A stretch of DNA of 20,603 nt. Origin: Actinomycetales bacterium UBA1383 (GTDB lineage: Bacteria; Actinomycetota; Actinomycetes; Actinomycetales; Actinomycetaceae). Below, piece after piece: positions 6,059 to 13,350 of this stretch. A program made the position numbers and the translations under genes. Under the pieces are notes generated by a model. The model made no database searches, had not been told where the DNA came from, and saw only the letters and a program-made list of their open reading frames with translations. The stretch is from positions 1 through 20,603 of the forward strand of contig DBQX01000135.1 of NCBI GenBank assembly GCA_002305415.1, read 5' to 3'. Numbering within the stretch: the stretch's first letter is position 1; every line of letters starts with the position of its first letter.

Positions 6059-6754
6059 ATGCCGCTGTCAACCGTCCACCTGATGCGCCACGGCGAGGTC
6101 TTCAATCCCGACGGGATCCTCTACGGGCGCCTGCCCGGCTACGGCCTCTCCCGCCGCGGGCAGCGCATGGTCGAACGGGTGGCCGAGGTCCTCCACTCGG
6201 GCGGCCACGACATCCGCGCCGTCGTCGCCTCCCCCCTCCAGCGCGCCCAGGAGTCCGCGGCCCCCACGGCGCGGGCCTTCGGCGTGCCGGTCCTCGCGGA
6301 CGGGAACCTGGTCGAGGCCACGAACCTCTTCGAGGGGCTGGCCGTGAACCGCAACCGGGCGCAGCTCGCGCATCCGCGGTACTGGCCGCGCTACGTCAAC
6401 CCCTTCCGCCCCTCGTGGGGCGAGCCCTACGCGGACCAGGTGGAGCGGATGACGCTCGCCGTCCGCCAGGCGCTGGCGCTCGTCCCCGACGGCGGCGAGG
6501 TGCTCGCCGTCTCCCACCAGCTGCCGATCTGGGTCACCCGGCTCTTCCTGGAGCGCCGCCCCCTCGCCCACGACCCGCGCCACCGGCAGTGCGCGCTCGC
6601 CTCACTCACCACGCTCACGTTCAACGGCCGCCGCCTCGTCGCCCTCACGTACTGGGAGCCGGCCGGCGACCTCCTCGAGGGGGCGACCGACATGACCCCC
6701 GGCAGCTCGATCGCCACCCGGGCCGGCATGGCCCACCACGGCGAGGGCGCATGA
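6059..6754 (+). CDS. Histidine phosphatase family protein (phosphoglycerate-mutase-like)
   Basis: A 231-residue protein of the histidine phosphatase superfamily. The catalytic RHG motif is at residues 10-12 (LMRHGEVF), the phosphate-binding Arg is in SPLQRAQES (R62), and the second catalytic His is in AVSHQLP (H153). This set supports phosphohydrolase chemistry through a phosphohistidine; the substrate is unknown, and glycolytic mutase function is unlikely given the operon. It is the first gene of a tightly coupled unit: its TGA overlaps the ATG of the TlpA-like gene (ATGA). The same order (mutase-like, thioredoxin-like, CcdA, ResB, CcsB) is found at Rv0525-Rv0529 of M. tuberculosis, so the phosphatase is a conserved partner of cytochrome c maturation. 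Confidence 0.9.
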   Translation: MPLSTVHLMRHGEVFNPDGILYGRLPGYGLSRRGQRMVERVAEVLHSGGHDIRAVVASPLQRAQESAAPTARAFGVPVLADGNLVEATNLFEGLAVNRNRAQLAHPRYWPRYVNPFRPSWGEPYADQVERMTLAVRQALALVPDGGEVLAVSHQLPIWVTRLFLERRPLAHDPRHRQCALASLTTLTFNGRRLVALTYWEPAGDLLEGATDMTPGSSIATRAGMAHHGEGA

Positions 6755-7317
6755 GGCGCCTCCTCGCCGTCGCGGGCGCCCTCGCACTCGCCGCCAGCCT
6801 GGGCGCCTGCACGTCCATCGGACGGCCCGACGGTGGGTCGGCGGGCGCCGGGTACGAGGCCGGCGACGGGTCGTTCACCACGTGGGCGCCCACCGGGCGC
6901 GGCGCGGGCATCGAGCTCGAGGGGACGACCTTCGCCGGGGAACCGGTCGACCTGGCGGACTGGCGGGGCGACGTCGTCGTGGTGAACTTCTGGTACGCCG
7001 CGTGCCCGCCGTGCCGTGCCGAGGCCCCCGACCTCGCCGCCATCGCCACGGAACGACCCGAGGTGCGCTTCCTCGGCATCAACCCGCGGGACGACGCGGG
7101 CACCGCCCAGGCATTCGAGCGCACCTTCTCCATCCCGTACCCGTCCCTGTGGGACCGGGACGCGAGCGGCGTGGCCGCGATGCAGGGCCTGGTGCCCCTC
7201 CAGGCCATGCCGACAACCGTGGTCCTGGACCGGGAGGGCCGGGTGGCCGCCCGCATCCTCGGCCAGGCCGACCCGACCATCCTGCGCGGCCTGATCGACG
7301 ACGTGGCGGCCGAATGA
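6751..7317 (+). CDS. TlpA/ResA-like thioredoxin-fold lipoprotein
   Basis: A 188-residue secreted thiol-disulfide oxidoreductase. The N-terminus is a lipoprotein signal: basic MRR, a hydrophobic stretch, then lipobox LGAC with the lipid-modified Cys at residue 20. After a Gly/Ser-rich linker comes an AhpC/TSA-redoxin type domain with WYAACPPC (C85, C88) and the cis-Pro loop (AMPTTVV). In System II maturation this protein reduces the heme-binding cysteines of apocytochrome c outside the membrane, using electrons handed over by CcdA. It overlaps the preceding phosphatase gene and the following ccdA gene by 4 bases each (ATGA), so translation is coupled. A frame opening much earlier exists, but the lipobox fixes the start at the ATG at 6751. 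Confidence 0.94.
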   Translation: MRRLLAVAGALALAASLGACTSIGRPDGGSAGAGYEAGDGSFTTWAPTGRGAGIELEGTTFAGEPVDLADWRGDVVVVNFWYAACPPCRAEAPDLAAIATERPEVRFLGINPRDDAGTAQAFERTFSIPYPSLWDRDASGVAAMQGLVPLQAMPTTVVLDREGRVAARILGQADPTILRGLIDDVAAE

Positions 7318-8078
7318 GCGACATCGCGGACACGTTCGCCGAGGCTGTCCTCACCGGGCCGATGATCGCGGCGGTGGGGGTGGCGCTCGTCGCCGGCTTC
7401 GTCTCGTTCGCCTCCCCCTGCGTGCTGCCGCTCATCCCCGGCTACGTGGGCTACCTCGGCGGGATGGCCGGCAGCGTGCCGGGCAGGGCGCAGCAACCGG
7501 ACACCCGCCGCGTGCTGTGGGGCATGGTCCTGTTCGTGCTGGGCTTCACGGCCGTGTTCGTGCTCCTCGGGATCGTGTTCGCCGCGGCCGGTGCCGCCCT
7601 CGCGAGGTGGACGGACGTGATCATGCGGGTCCTCGGCGTCGTGGTGATCCTCATGGGGGTGGCGTTCGTGGGCCACATCCCGTTCCTGCAGAAGGACACC
7701 CGCATCACCACCAGCCCGCGCTTCGGGCTGTGGGGTGCCCCGCTGCTGGGCGCGACCTTCGCGCTCGGGTGGTCCCCGTGCATCGGCCCGACTCTGGCGG
7801 CGGTCCTCACCCTCTCGTTCGGGGGTGCGGATCCCACGCGCGGGGCGATCCTCGCCCTCGCGTACTGCATCGGGCTGGGTATCCCGTTCATCGTGATCGC
7901 GCTCGCCTTCACCCGCTCGACGCGCGCCCTCGCGTTCATGAAGAGCCACCGCCGGGCCATCACGCGGGCCGGCGGCGTGGTTCTCATCCTGGTGGGGAGC
8001 CTCCTCGTGACCGGCCTGTGGAACACCCTCACCGCGGAACTGCAGGGCTGGATCGCCGGGTTCGCGACGGTGGTGTGA
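7314..8078 (+). CDS. ccdA: CcdA, cytochrome c biogenesis thiol-disulfide transmembrane protein
   Basis: A 254-residue membrane protein of the CcdA/DsbD-gamma family with six predicted membrane helices. The two functional cysteines lie in SFASPCVLPLIPGYVGYLGG (C36, helix 1) and GWSPCIGPTLA (C156, helix 4). Both SPC[VI]xP motifs are intact. It carries reducing equivalents from cytosolic thioredoxin across the membrane to the TlpA-like lipoprotein encoded just upstream. The start ATG overlaps the previous stop (ATGA), and its TGA touches the ATG of resB, so all these genes form one translationally coupled operon. Length is normal for stand-alone CcdA (about 240-260). Confidence 0.95.
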   Translation: MSDIADTFAEAVLTGPMIAAVGVALVAGFVSFASPCVLPLIPGYVGYLGGMAGSVPGRAQQPDTRRVLWGMVLFVLGFTAVFVLLGIVFAAAGAALARWTDVIMRVLGVVVILMGVAFVGHIPFLQKDTRITTSPRFGLWGAPLLGATFALGWSPCIGPTLAAVLTLSFGGADPTRGAILALAYCIGLGIPFIVIALAFTRSTRALAFMKSHRRAITRAGGVVLILVGSLLVTGLWNTLTAELQGWIAGFATVV

Positions 8079-9553
8079 TGGTCTGGCTGCGCTGGGCCTG
8101 GCGCCAGCTGACGTCCATGCGGGTGGCGCTCATGCTGCTCCTGCTGCTGGCGGTCGCCGCCGTGCCGGGGTCGTTCTTCCCCCAGCGGGCCCAGGACCCG
8201 GCCGCCGTGGCCGCGTTCCTGGCGGAGAACCCGCGCGTTGGACCGGTCCTCGACACCCTGGGGTTCTTCGAGGTCTACTCCTCGCCGTGGTTCATGGCCG
8301 TCTACACGCTGCTGTTCGCCTCGCTGATCGGCTGCATCCTGCCCCGCATCGCGCAGCACTGGCGGGCGCTGCGCTCGGACCCGCCGCGCGTGCCGCGCAA
8401 CTTCTCCCGGTTCGAGGTGCGCGACGAGTTCACCACTCCGGCTCCGCCCGCCGCGGTGTACGACGCCGTGCTGGGCCGCCTGCGCCGCACCCACCGGGCC
8501 CGCCTCACCCCCGAGGGGGTCACCGCCGAGCGCGGCTACCTGCGGGAGACCGGCAACCTCGTCTTCCACCTCGCCCTCCTCGGCATCCTGCTGTCCTTCG
8601 GCTACGGCCAGCTCGCGACGTACCGCGGCCAGGCGGTGGTGATCGAGGGGGAGTCCTTCGCGAACGCCGTCGTGGACTACGACTCCTTCGACGCCGGCCG
8701 CCTCGTGGACCCGGCCTCCCTCACCCCCTTCACGTTCCGGCTCGAGGCGATGGAGGCGCGCTTCAGCGAGACCGGCCGCGCCCGGTACTTCGGGGCGACG
8801 GTCAGCGTCACCGAGCCGGGCGAGCCGGCCAGGACCGCCCGGATCGAGCCCAACGAGCCCCTCGACGTGCGCGGCACCCGCGTCTACCTCTCCGGCAACG
8901 GCTACGCCCCCCGGCTCGAGGTGCGTGACGGCGCGGGGAACCTCGCGTTCTCGGGCCCGGTGCCGTTCCTGCCCCAGGACGACGCGTACACCTCCACGGG
9001 CGTGGTCAAGGTGCCCGACGTCGTCGGCCAGGACCAGCTCGGCTTCGCGGGCCAGCTCCTGCCGAGCGCCATCGACGACGGCGGGACGCTCCGGTCCGTC
9101 CACCCCTCGCCCGCGAACCCCGTCCTCGTGCTCCAGCTCTGGCGCGGCGACCTCGGCCTGGACGACGGCGTCCCCCAGAACGTCTACCAGCTCGACGTCA
9201 CCGGCATGACCCGGGTGGAGGAGGACGGCGTGCCCGTCGTGCTGGTCCTCGCGCCCGGAGACACGGTGGAGCTGCCCGACGGGCTCGGCACGCTGTCCTT
9301 CGTGGACCTGCCCCGCTTCGCGGCCCTCGACCTGCGGCACGACCCCTCCCTCGACTGGCTGCTGGGCTCTGCGGTGGCGGCCATGGTCGGACTCATGGGA
9401 TCGTTGTTCATCCCGAGGCGCCGCCTCTGGGTCCGGGCCGTCGAGCGCGACGGCGTCACCGTGGTCTCCGCCGCGGCCCTCGCCCGCGGCGAGGACGCCG
9501 GTCTGACCGCGGAACTGCACTCGGTCCTCAAGGCTGTGAAGGAAGACGGATGA
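8078..9553 (+). CDS. resB: ResB/Ccs1, System II cytochrome c synthase subunit
   Basis: A 491-residue ResB-family membrane protein. Hydrophobic segments lie near residues 14-32, 75-92 and 160-180, followed by a large extracytoplasmic domain (about 190-420) with the typical pattern of small beta-rich stretches (e.g. DVRGTRVYLSGNGYAP). A last membrane helix (about 425-445, LLGSAVAAMVGLMGSLFIPR) precedes a cytosolic tail. With CcsB it forms the heme exporter and ligase that attaches heme to CXXCH motifs. The ATG at 8078 shares its A with the ccdA stop; a GTG one codon upstream is an alternative. The 3' end overlaps the ccsB ATG by 4 bases. Confidence 0.93.
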   Translation: MVWLRWAWRQLTSMRVALMLLLLLAVAAVPGSFFPQRAQDPAAVAAFLAENPRVGPVLDTLGFFEVYSSPWFMAVYTLLFASLIGCILPRIAQHWRALRSDPPRVPRNFSRFEVRDEFTTPAPPAAVYDAVLGRLRRTHRARLTPEGVTAERGYLRETGNLVFHLALLGILLSFGYGQLATYRGQAVVIEGESFANAVVDYDSFDAGRLVDPASLTPFTFRLEAMEARFSETGRARYFGATVSVTEPGEPARTARIEPNEPLDVRGTRVYLSGNGYAPRLEVRDGAGNLAFSGPVPFLPQDDAYTSTGVVKVPDVVGQDQLGFAGQLLPSAIDDGGTLRSVHPSPANPVLVLQLWRGDLGLDDGVPQNVYQLDVTGMTRVEEDGVPVVLVLAPGDTVELPDGLGTLSFVDLPRFAALDLRHDPSLDWLLGSAVAAMVGLMGSLFIPRRRLWVRAVERDGVTVVSAAALARGEDAGLTAELHSVLKAVKEDG

Positions 9554-10533
9554 CCGATCTCGCCCAGCTCTCCCTCCTCGTGGTCTATGCCGCCATGGCG
9601 AGCTACACGATCGCGTTCGTGGCGTTCGCCGTCGACCTGTCCGCCCTGCGCGCGCGCCGCGACGAGGAGGGACGTGTCGTCAAGCGGTCGCGGCAGCTCG
9701 TGGGTGCGCTGGCCGGGGGGCGGGGGAGCGGGGCGGTGGACGCCGCGGACACCGGGCCGGGTGGCGCCGGGAGCGGCGCCCCCGCCGTCGGGCGGCGCCG
9801 CGCCGCGGGCATCGGCATGTCCACGACGTGGCTCGGCGTGGCCTTCCACGGCATCGGCGTGGTCACCCGCGGACTCGCGGCCGGACACGTGCCGTGGTCC
9901 AACATGTACGAGTTCTCCCTCACGTTCACCTTCGTGGCCGTGGCGATCTACCTGTGGCTGGCACGGCGTCACGACCTGCGCTACCTCGGTGCGTTCGTGG
10001 TCGGGCCGGTGCTGCTGCTGCTCGGCGTGGCGGTGGCGGTGCTGTACGTGGAGGCGGACGGGCTCCAGCCCATCCTCGACAACTACTGGCTCTACCTGCA
10101 CGTCTCCGTGGCCACCGTGGCGATCGCGGTGCTGACGCTCGCGGCCGTGCTCGCGGGGCTGCAGCTGGCGAAGGACTTCTCCGGGAGCGGCGGACGCCTC
10201 TCCGCGATCCTGTCCGGACTGCCCGGTGCGGACGTGCTCGAGCGGCTCTCCTACCGGTTCACCGCCGTCGGGTTCGTGCTGTGGACGTTCACGCTCGTGG
10301 CCGGGGCGATCTGGGCCGAGCACGCCTGGGGCCGGGCCTGGGGCTGGGACGCCAAGGAGGTCTGGACGTTCGTCATCTGGGTGATCTACGCCGCCTACCT
10401 GCACGCCCGTTCCACCCGGGGCTGGGACGGCCGCCGGGCCGCGTACCTCGTGATCGCCGGGTTCGCCGCCATCATGGCGAACTACTTCGTGGTGAACTTC
10501 CTGCTCTCCACGAAGCACGGCTACGCGTTCTGA
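9550..10533 (+). CDS. ccsB: CcsB/CcsA (ResC), heme-handling subunit of cytochrome c synthase
   Basis: A 327-residue polytopic protein of the CcmC/CcmF/CcsA heme-handling superfamily. The diagnostic tryptophan-rich WWD segment is at about 260-277 (WGRAWGWDAKEVWTFVIW). Candidate heme-ligand histidines are H100 (AFHGIG), H184 (YLHVS), H258 (AEHAW) and H285 (YLHAR). It binds heme and presents it to apocytochrome c together with ResB. A Gly/Ala/Arg-rich low-complexity linker (about residues 36-88) separates helix 1 from the conserved core. It is the last gene of the operon; its stop codon lies in the left arm of a hairpin shared with the convergent PLDc_N gene. Confidence 0.95.
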   Translation: MTDLAQLSLLVVYAAMASYTIAFVAFAVDLSALRARRDEEGRVVKRSRQLVGALAGGRGSGAVDAADTGPGGAGSGAPAVGRRRAAGIGMSTTWLGVAFHGIGVVTRGLAAGHVPWSNMYEFSLTFTFVAVAIYLWLARRHDLRYLGAFVVGPVLLLLGVAVAVLYVEADGLQPILDNYWLYLHVSVATVAIAVLTLAAVLAGLQLAKDFSGSGGRLSAILSGLPGADVLERLSYRFTAVGFVLWTFTLVAGAIWAEHAWGRAWGWDAKEVWTFVIWVIYAAYLHARSTRGWDGRRAAYLVIAGFAAIMANYFVVNFLLSTKHGYAF

Positions 10534-10556
10534 CCGGCCGGCCTGAACGCGGTCAG
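10530..10556. terminator. Bidirectional hairpin spanning both stop codons (ccsB / PLDc_N gene)
   Basis: A 7-bp inverted repeat CTGACCG / CGGTCAG around a 13-base GC-rich loop that itself contains GGCCGGCC. The ccsB TGA (10531-10533) lies in the left arm and the stop of the convergent PLDc_N gene (10553-10555) in the right arm. There is no U tract, so termination strength is uncertain. Confidence 0.5.
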
Positions 10557-10918
10557 GACGCCGGCTGCTCGGGCTCGACGGCCGGGCCGTCGCCGTCCTC
10601 GGCCTGCCGCTGCTCCCGCTCGCGGCGCAGCCGCTCGTAGTGGGCCTTGCGCGCCTGCCAGTCGAGGTTCGCGAGGAACTCGGGGTCGTCGTCGGGGGCG
10701 ACCGGGCGGGGCCGGCGCCCACGGGCGTTGCCCTGGGCCGGCAAGCGGGAGACCACCAGCCACGCGATCGCGCCAAGGACCGGGACGAGAGCAATCACCA
10801 GTAGCCAGACCCCCTTCGGCAGGCCCGGCGGAACCTGGTTCGCCGGCGTCCGGAAGCAGTCGATGAAGGCGTACACGATGAGTGCTATCCCGAGAACCAC
10901 TGGAAGCACGCGTGCCAT
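10553..10918 (-). CDS. Small membrane protein with PLD nuclease N-terminal (PLDc_N) domain
   Basis: A 121-residue protein. The first half is the PLDc_N two-helix membrane hairpin: helix 1 about 4-21 (VLPVVLGIALIVYAFIDCF), the family landmark at the loop (PPGLPKGVW), and helix 2 about 37-58 (WLLVIALVPVLGAIAWLVV). The second half is a charged cytosolic tail with DDDPEFLANLDW and an Arg/Glu-rich helix (about 85-108). There is no HKD nuclease motif, so it is not a phospholipase; the function of such stand-alone PLDc_N proteins is unknown. The start has no ribosome site but has a -10 (TACCCT) 6 bases upstream, which supports a leaderless transcript. It is divergent from the DUF4229 gene. Confidence 0.88.
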   Translation of the reverse strand: MARVLPVVLGIALIVYAFIDCFRTPANQVPPGLPKGVWLLVIALVPVLGAIAWLVVSRLPAQGNARGRRPRPVAPDDDPEFLANLDWQARKAHYERLRREREQRQAEDGDGPAVEPEQPAS

Positions 10919-10924
10919 GGGTCA

Positions 10925-10930
10925 AGGGTA
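10925..10930 (-). promoter_or_regulatory. Candidate -10 of a leaderless promoter (PLDc_N gene)
   Basis: On the minus strand TACCCT is followed by exactly 6 bases (TGACCC) and then the ATG. No Shine-Dalgarno sequence is present. Confidence 0.6.
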
Positions 10931-10964
10931 AGTGCCCGCGGGGGCGCCCGCCACGGCCCGTTCG

Positions 10965-10992
10965 CTGACGGCGCATGAACGGGGACTATCGT
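10965..10992 (+). promoter_or_regulatory. Candidate leaderless promoter of the DUF4229 gene
   Basis: CTGACG (10965-10970), a 16-base spacer, then TATCGT (10987-10992), followed by exactly 6 bases and GTG at 10999. The GGAGG that falls between -10 and GTG is only one base from the start, too close to act as a ribosome site. Confidence 0.6.
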
Positions 10993-10998
10993 GGAGGC

Positions 10999-11268
10999 GT
11001 GGCACTCGTGCGCTACTCGCTCGTCCGGCTGCTGCTGCTGCTCGCCGCGGCGGTGGCGCTCTATCTCCTCGGGTTGCGGGGTGCCCTGCTGTGGGTGGTG
11101 GCGGTCGTGGTCGCGGCGCTGGTCGCCTTCATCACGCTGCCGCGGGCCCACGACCGTGCGGCCGCCGACCTCGCGCGCCTCGTGCGTCGCGGGCGCCCCG
11201 GGGACGAGGACGAACGCCACGAGGACGCCCGGCTCGGGTCACAGGACGAGCCCGGCTCCGAGGACTAG
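10999..11268 (+). CDS. DUF4229 small membrane protein
   Basis: An 89-residue protein starting VALVRYSLVRLLLLLAAAVA. It has two membrane helices (about 6-23 and 29-47) with a short loop, then a basic and acidic cytosolic tail (DERHEDARLGSQDEPGSED). This matches the DUF4229 family, which is often found next to menA in actinobacteria; its function is unknown. An ATG at 10975 is in frame, but it lies upstream of the promoter-like TATCGT, so I prefer the GTG at 10999, six bases after that -10. The last 30 bases overlap the 3' end of the convergent menA gene. Confidence 0.85.
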   Translation: MALVRYSLVRLLLLLAAAVALYLLGLRGALLWVVAVVVAALVAFITLPRAHDRAAADLARLVRRGRPGDEDERHEDARLGSQDEPGSED

Positions 11269-12108
11269 CGCGTACGCGATCTCGTAGAAGCCGGTGTTGC
11301 GCAGCACCGGGATGAGCGCGCGGCCGGACCGTCCCGCGAGGACCGGCCGCGCCAGGGCGACGGCGGCGGGGACGAGGCCGACGACCAGCCACGCCCACGG
11401 GTAGCGGGAGGTGGCGCCGAGACCGAGGAGCAGCGGCACCGCCACCATCGCGGTGTAGGTCCACCGGGCGCGCCTGTCGCCGAGCCGCACCGCGAGCGTG
11501 TGCTTGCCGACCAGCGCGTCCGTGGGGATGTCGCGGATGTTGTTGACCATGAGCAGGGCACAGGCGATCAGGCCCACCCCGGCCGCGCCGAGCCACGTGG
11601 CCGCGTCGACGGCGGCGGCCTGCGTCCAGGTGGTCCCGAGGGTCGCCATGAGGCCGAAGAAGGTGAAGACGAACACCTCCCCGAGACCCATGTAGCCGTA
11701 GGGCCGGCGCCCCCCGGTGTAGTACCACGCCGCCACCACGGCGGCGCCACCGGCCGCCACCAGCCACCAGGCCCCGCTGAGGGCCACGAGCACCAGGCCG
11801 AGCACCGCGGCGATCCCGAAGGACGCGAAGGCCGCCCGCCTCACCGTCCGCGGCGCGACGAGGCCGCCCCCGGTGAGCCGCGGCGGGCCGGAACGGACGG
11901 CGTCGGTGCCCCGGACGCCGTCGGAGTAGTCGTTGGCGAAGTTGACGCCCACCTGCAGGGCGAGGGCCACGCCGGCGGCGAGCAGCGCGCGCGGGAGCGA
12001 GGCGGCCCCGAGGGCCCACGCACTGGCCGTGCCGAGCGCAACCGGTGCCACCGCCGCTGGCAGGGTGCGCAGCCGGGCGCCCTCCAGCCAGTCCGTCACG
12101 CTCGCCAC
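11239..12108 (-). CDS. menA: 1,4-dihydroxy-2-naphthoate polyprenyltransferase
   Basis: A 289-residue UbiA-family membrane prenyltransferase. It joins 1,4-dihydroxy-2-naphthoate with a polyprenyl diphosphate to give demethylmenaquinone. The two Asp-rich motifs that bind Mg and the diphosphate are present: NFANDYSDGVRGTD (about 56-69) and NNIRDIPTDALVGKHTLA (189-206). About eight to nine hydrophobic segments are seen. The start is a GTG with a good ribosome site (GGAGGAG) six bases upstream. A TANNNT element (TAGCAT, minus strand 12152-12147) in the 71-base gap after menE might give it an extra promoter. It lies downstream of menE on the same strand, and its 3' end overlaps the DUF4229 gene by 30 bases. 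Confidence 0.95.
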   Translation of the reverse strand: MASVTDWLEGARLRTLPAAVAPVALGTASAWALGAASLPRALLAAGVALALQVGVNFANDYSDGVRGTDAVRSGPPRLTGGGLVAPRTVRRAAFASFGIAAVLGLVLVALSGAWWLVAAGGAAVVAAWYYTGGRRPYGYMGLGEVFVFTFFGLMATLGTTWTQAAAVDAATWLGAAGVGLIACALLMVNNIRDIPTDALVGKHTLAVRLGDRRARWTYTAMVAVPLLLGLGATSRYPWAWLVVGLVPAAVALARPVLAGRSGRALIPVLRNTGFYEIAYALVLGAGLVL

Positions 12109-12179
12109 CCGGCGCTCCTCCCCGGGCCGCGGGCCGGCCCCGGTCCATGCTAGTCGGCCCCGCCGTGCTGCCGGGCCCG

Positions 12180-13325
12180 TCAGCGCCTGCGCTCGCCCCG
12201 TCCCGCCGCGAGCTGCGCCGCGGCCAGTTCGCGCACGGCCCGGCGGTCCACCTTGCCCGAGCCCAGGTGCGGCAGCCCCTCCACGACGACGACGGCCCGC
12301 GGCCGCTCCGCGGGTGCCAGTCCGGCCGTGGCCTCCCGCACCGCCTCGAGGGACACCGGCTGCTCGCCCACCGCCGTCACCAGGTGTCCCCAGTGCGCGT
12401 CCGCCACCCCGACCACCGCCCAGTGCCCGCCCAGTGTGGCCGCGAGCCGGTCCTCCACCACTCGCGGGTGCACGTTCACGCCACCGGAGACGAGGACGTC
12501 GTCGGCCCGGCCGAGCACGCGGAGCCGTCCCTCCTCCCAGGACCCGAGGTCCGCGGTGACGAGCCAGCGCTCGCCGGCGTCCGAGACGAACGGCTGGGCC
12601 GCGGTGTCGAGGTAGCGGGTGGCGAGCACCGGGCCGGCGAGCTGGACGACGTCGTCCACGAGCCGCACCCGCACGCCGTCCAGGGGCACGCCGTCGTACA
12701 CGCAGCCACCGGACGTCTCCGTCATCCCGTAGGTGGCGACCACCCGGAGCCCCAGGTCACGGGCCCGCGCGGCGACGGCGGGCGGGAGGGCGGCACCGCC
12801 CACCAGTATCCCCGAGAACGCGGCGAGGGCCCCGGCATCCGTCTCGAGGGCCCGCACCAGCTGGGTCGGGACGAGGGAGAGGTAGCGGGGGACGTCGGTA
12901 AGCATCGCGGCCACCGACTCCGCCAGCGGGCGGCCGCGGGGGTGCACCGTGGGCGCGATGCCGGCGACGGCGCTGCGCAGCACCACCTGGAACCCGGCGA
13001 CGTGGTGGACGGGCAGGGAGGTGAGCCACTGCCCCGGGCCACGGAGGCGGTCGAGCGTGGCGCGGGCGGAGGCGAGCAGCGCCTCCAGGGACAGCCCCAC
13101 GAGGTGGCCGCGCCCGTCCGTGGAGCCGGAGGTGGTGATCACGACGTCGACGTCGTCCAGCGGCTGGGTGACGCGGGAGAGGGTGGCGGGCAGCTGGTCG
13201 GGGGAGGGCAGCATGGCGAGGGACGGACCGGCGCCGTCCGCCAGGGCGCGCCGCAACGCGGCGTACAGCGTCGCGACGGCGTCAGGGGAGGTCCCGCCCG
13301 GGCCGGCGGCGAGGGGCGCTCTCAC
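12180..13325 (-). CDS. menE: o-succinylbenzoate-CoA ligase (AMP-forming), MenE type
   Basis: A 381-residue acyl-adenylate-forming enzyme. In menaquinone synthesis it activates o-succinylbenzoate to its CoA thioester. The phosphate-binding loop TTSGSTDGRGHLVGLS (64-79) is recognisable but lacks the usual PKG lysine. Other motifs are VHHVAGF (106-112), YGMTETSGG (199-207), TADLG (257-261), GRADDVLVSGGVNVHP (272-287), and the catalytic A10 lysine in GSGKVDR (K358). The protein is shorter than E. coli MenE (about 450), because the N-terminal region is reduced, as in other actinobacterial MenE. It starts with GTG and has no ribosome site, but a -10 element stands 6 bases upstream. It follows yhgE by only 25 bases. 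Confidence 0.92.
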   Translation of the reverse strand: MRAPLAAGPGGTSPDAVATLYAALRRALADGAGPSLAMLPSPDQLPATLSRVTQPLDDVDVVITTSGSTDGRGHLVGLSLEALLASARATLDRLRGPGQWLTSLPVHHVAGFQVVLRSAVAGIAPTVHPRGRPLAESVAAMLTDVPRYLSLVPTQLVRALETDAGALAAFSGILVGGAALPPAVAARARDLGLRVVATYGMTETSGGCVYDGVPLDGVRVRLVDDVVQLAGPVLATRYLDTAAQPFVSDAGERWLVTADLGSWEEGRLRVLGRADDVLVSGGVNVHPRVVEDRLAATLGGHWAVVGVADAHWGHLVTAVGEQPVSLEAVREATAGLAPAERPRAVVVVEGLPHLGSGKVDRRAVRELAAAQLAAGRGERRR

Positions 13326-13331
13326 CCCTGA

Positions 13332-13337
13332 AGCGTA
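13332..13337 (-). promoter_or_regulatory. Candidate -10 of a leaderless promoter for menE
   Basis: On the minus strand TACGCT, then exactly 6 bases (TCAGGG), then the GTG start. It lies within the 25-base yhgE-menE gap and would let menaquinone genes be expressed independently of the TetR-controlled export genes. Confidence 0.55.
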
Positions 13338-13350
13338 CGGCGGGCGTGGG

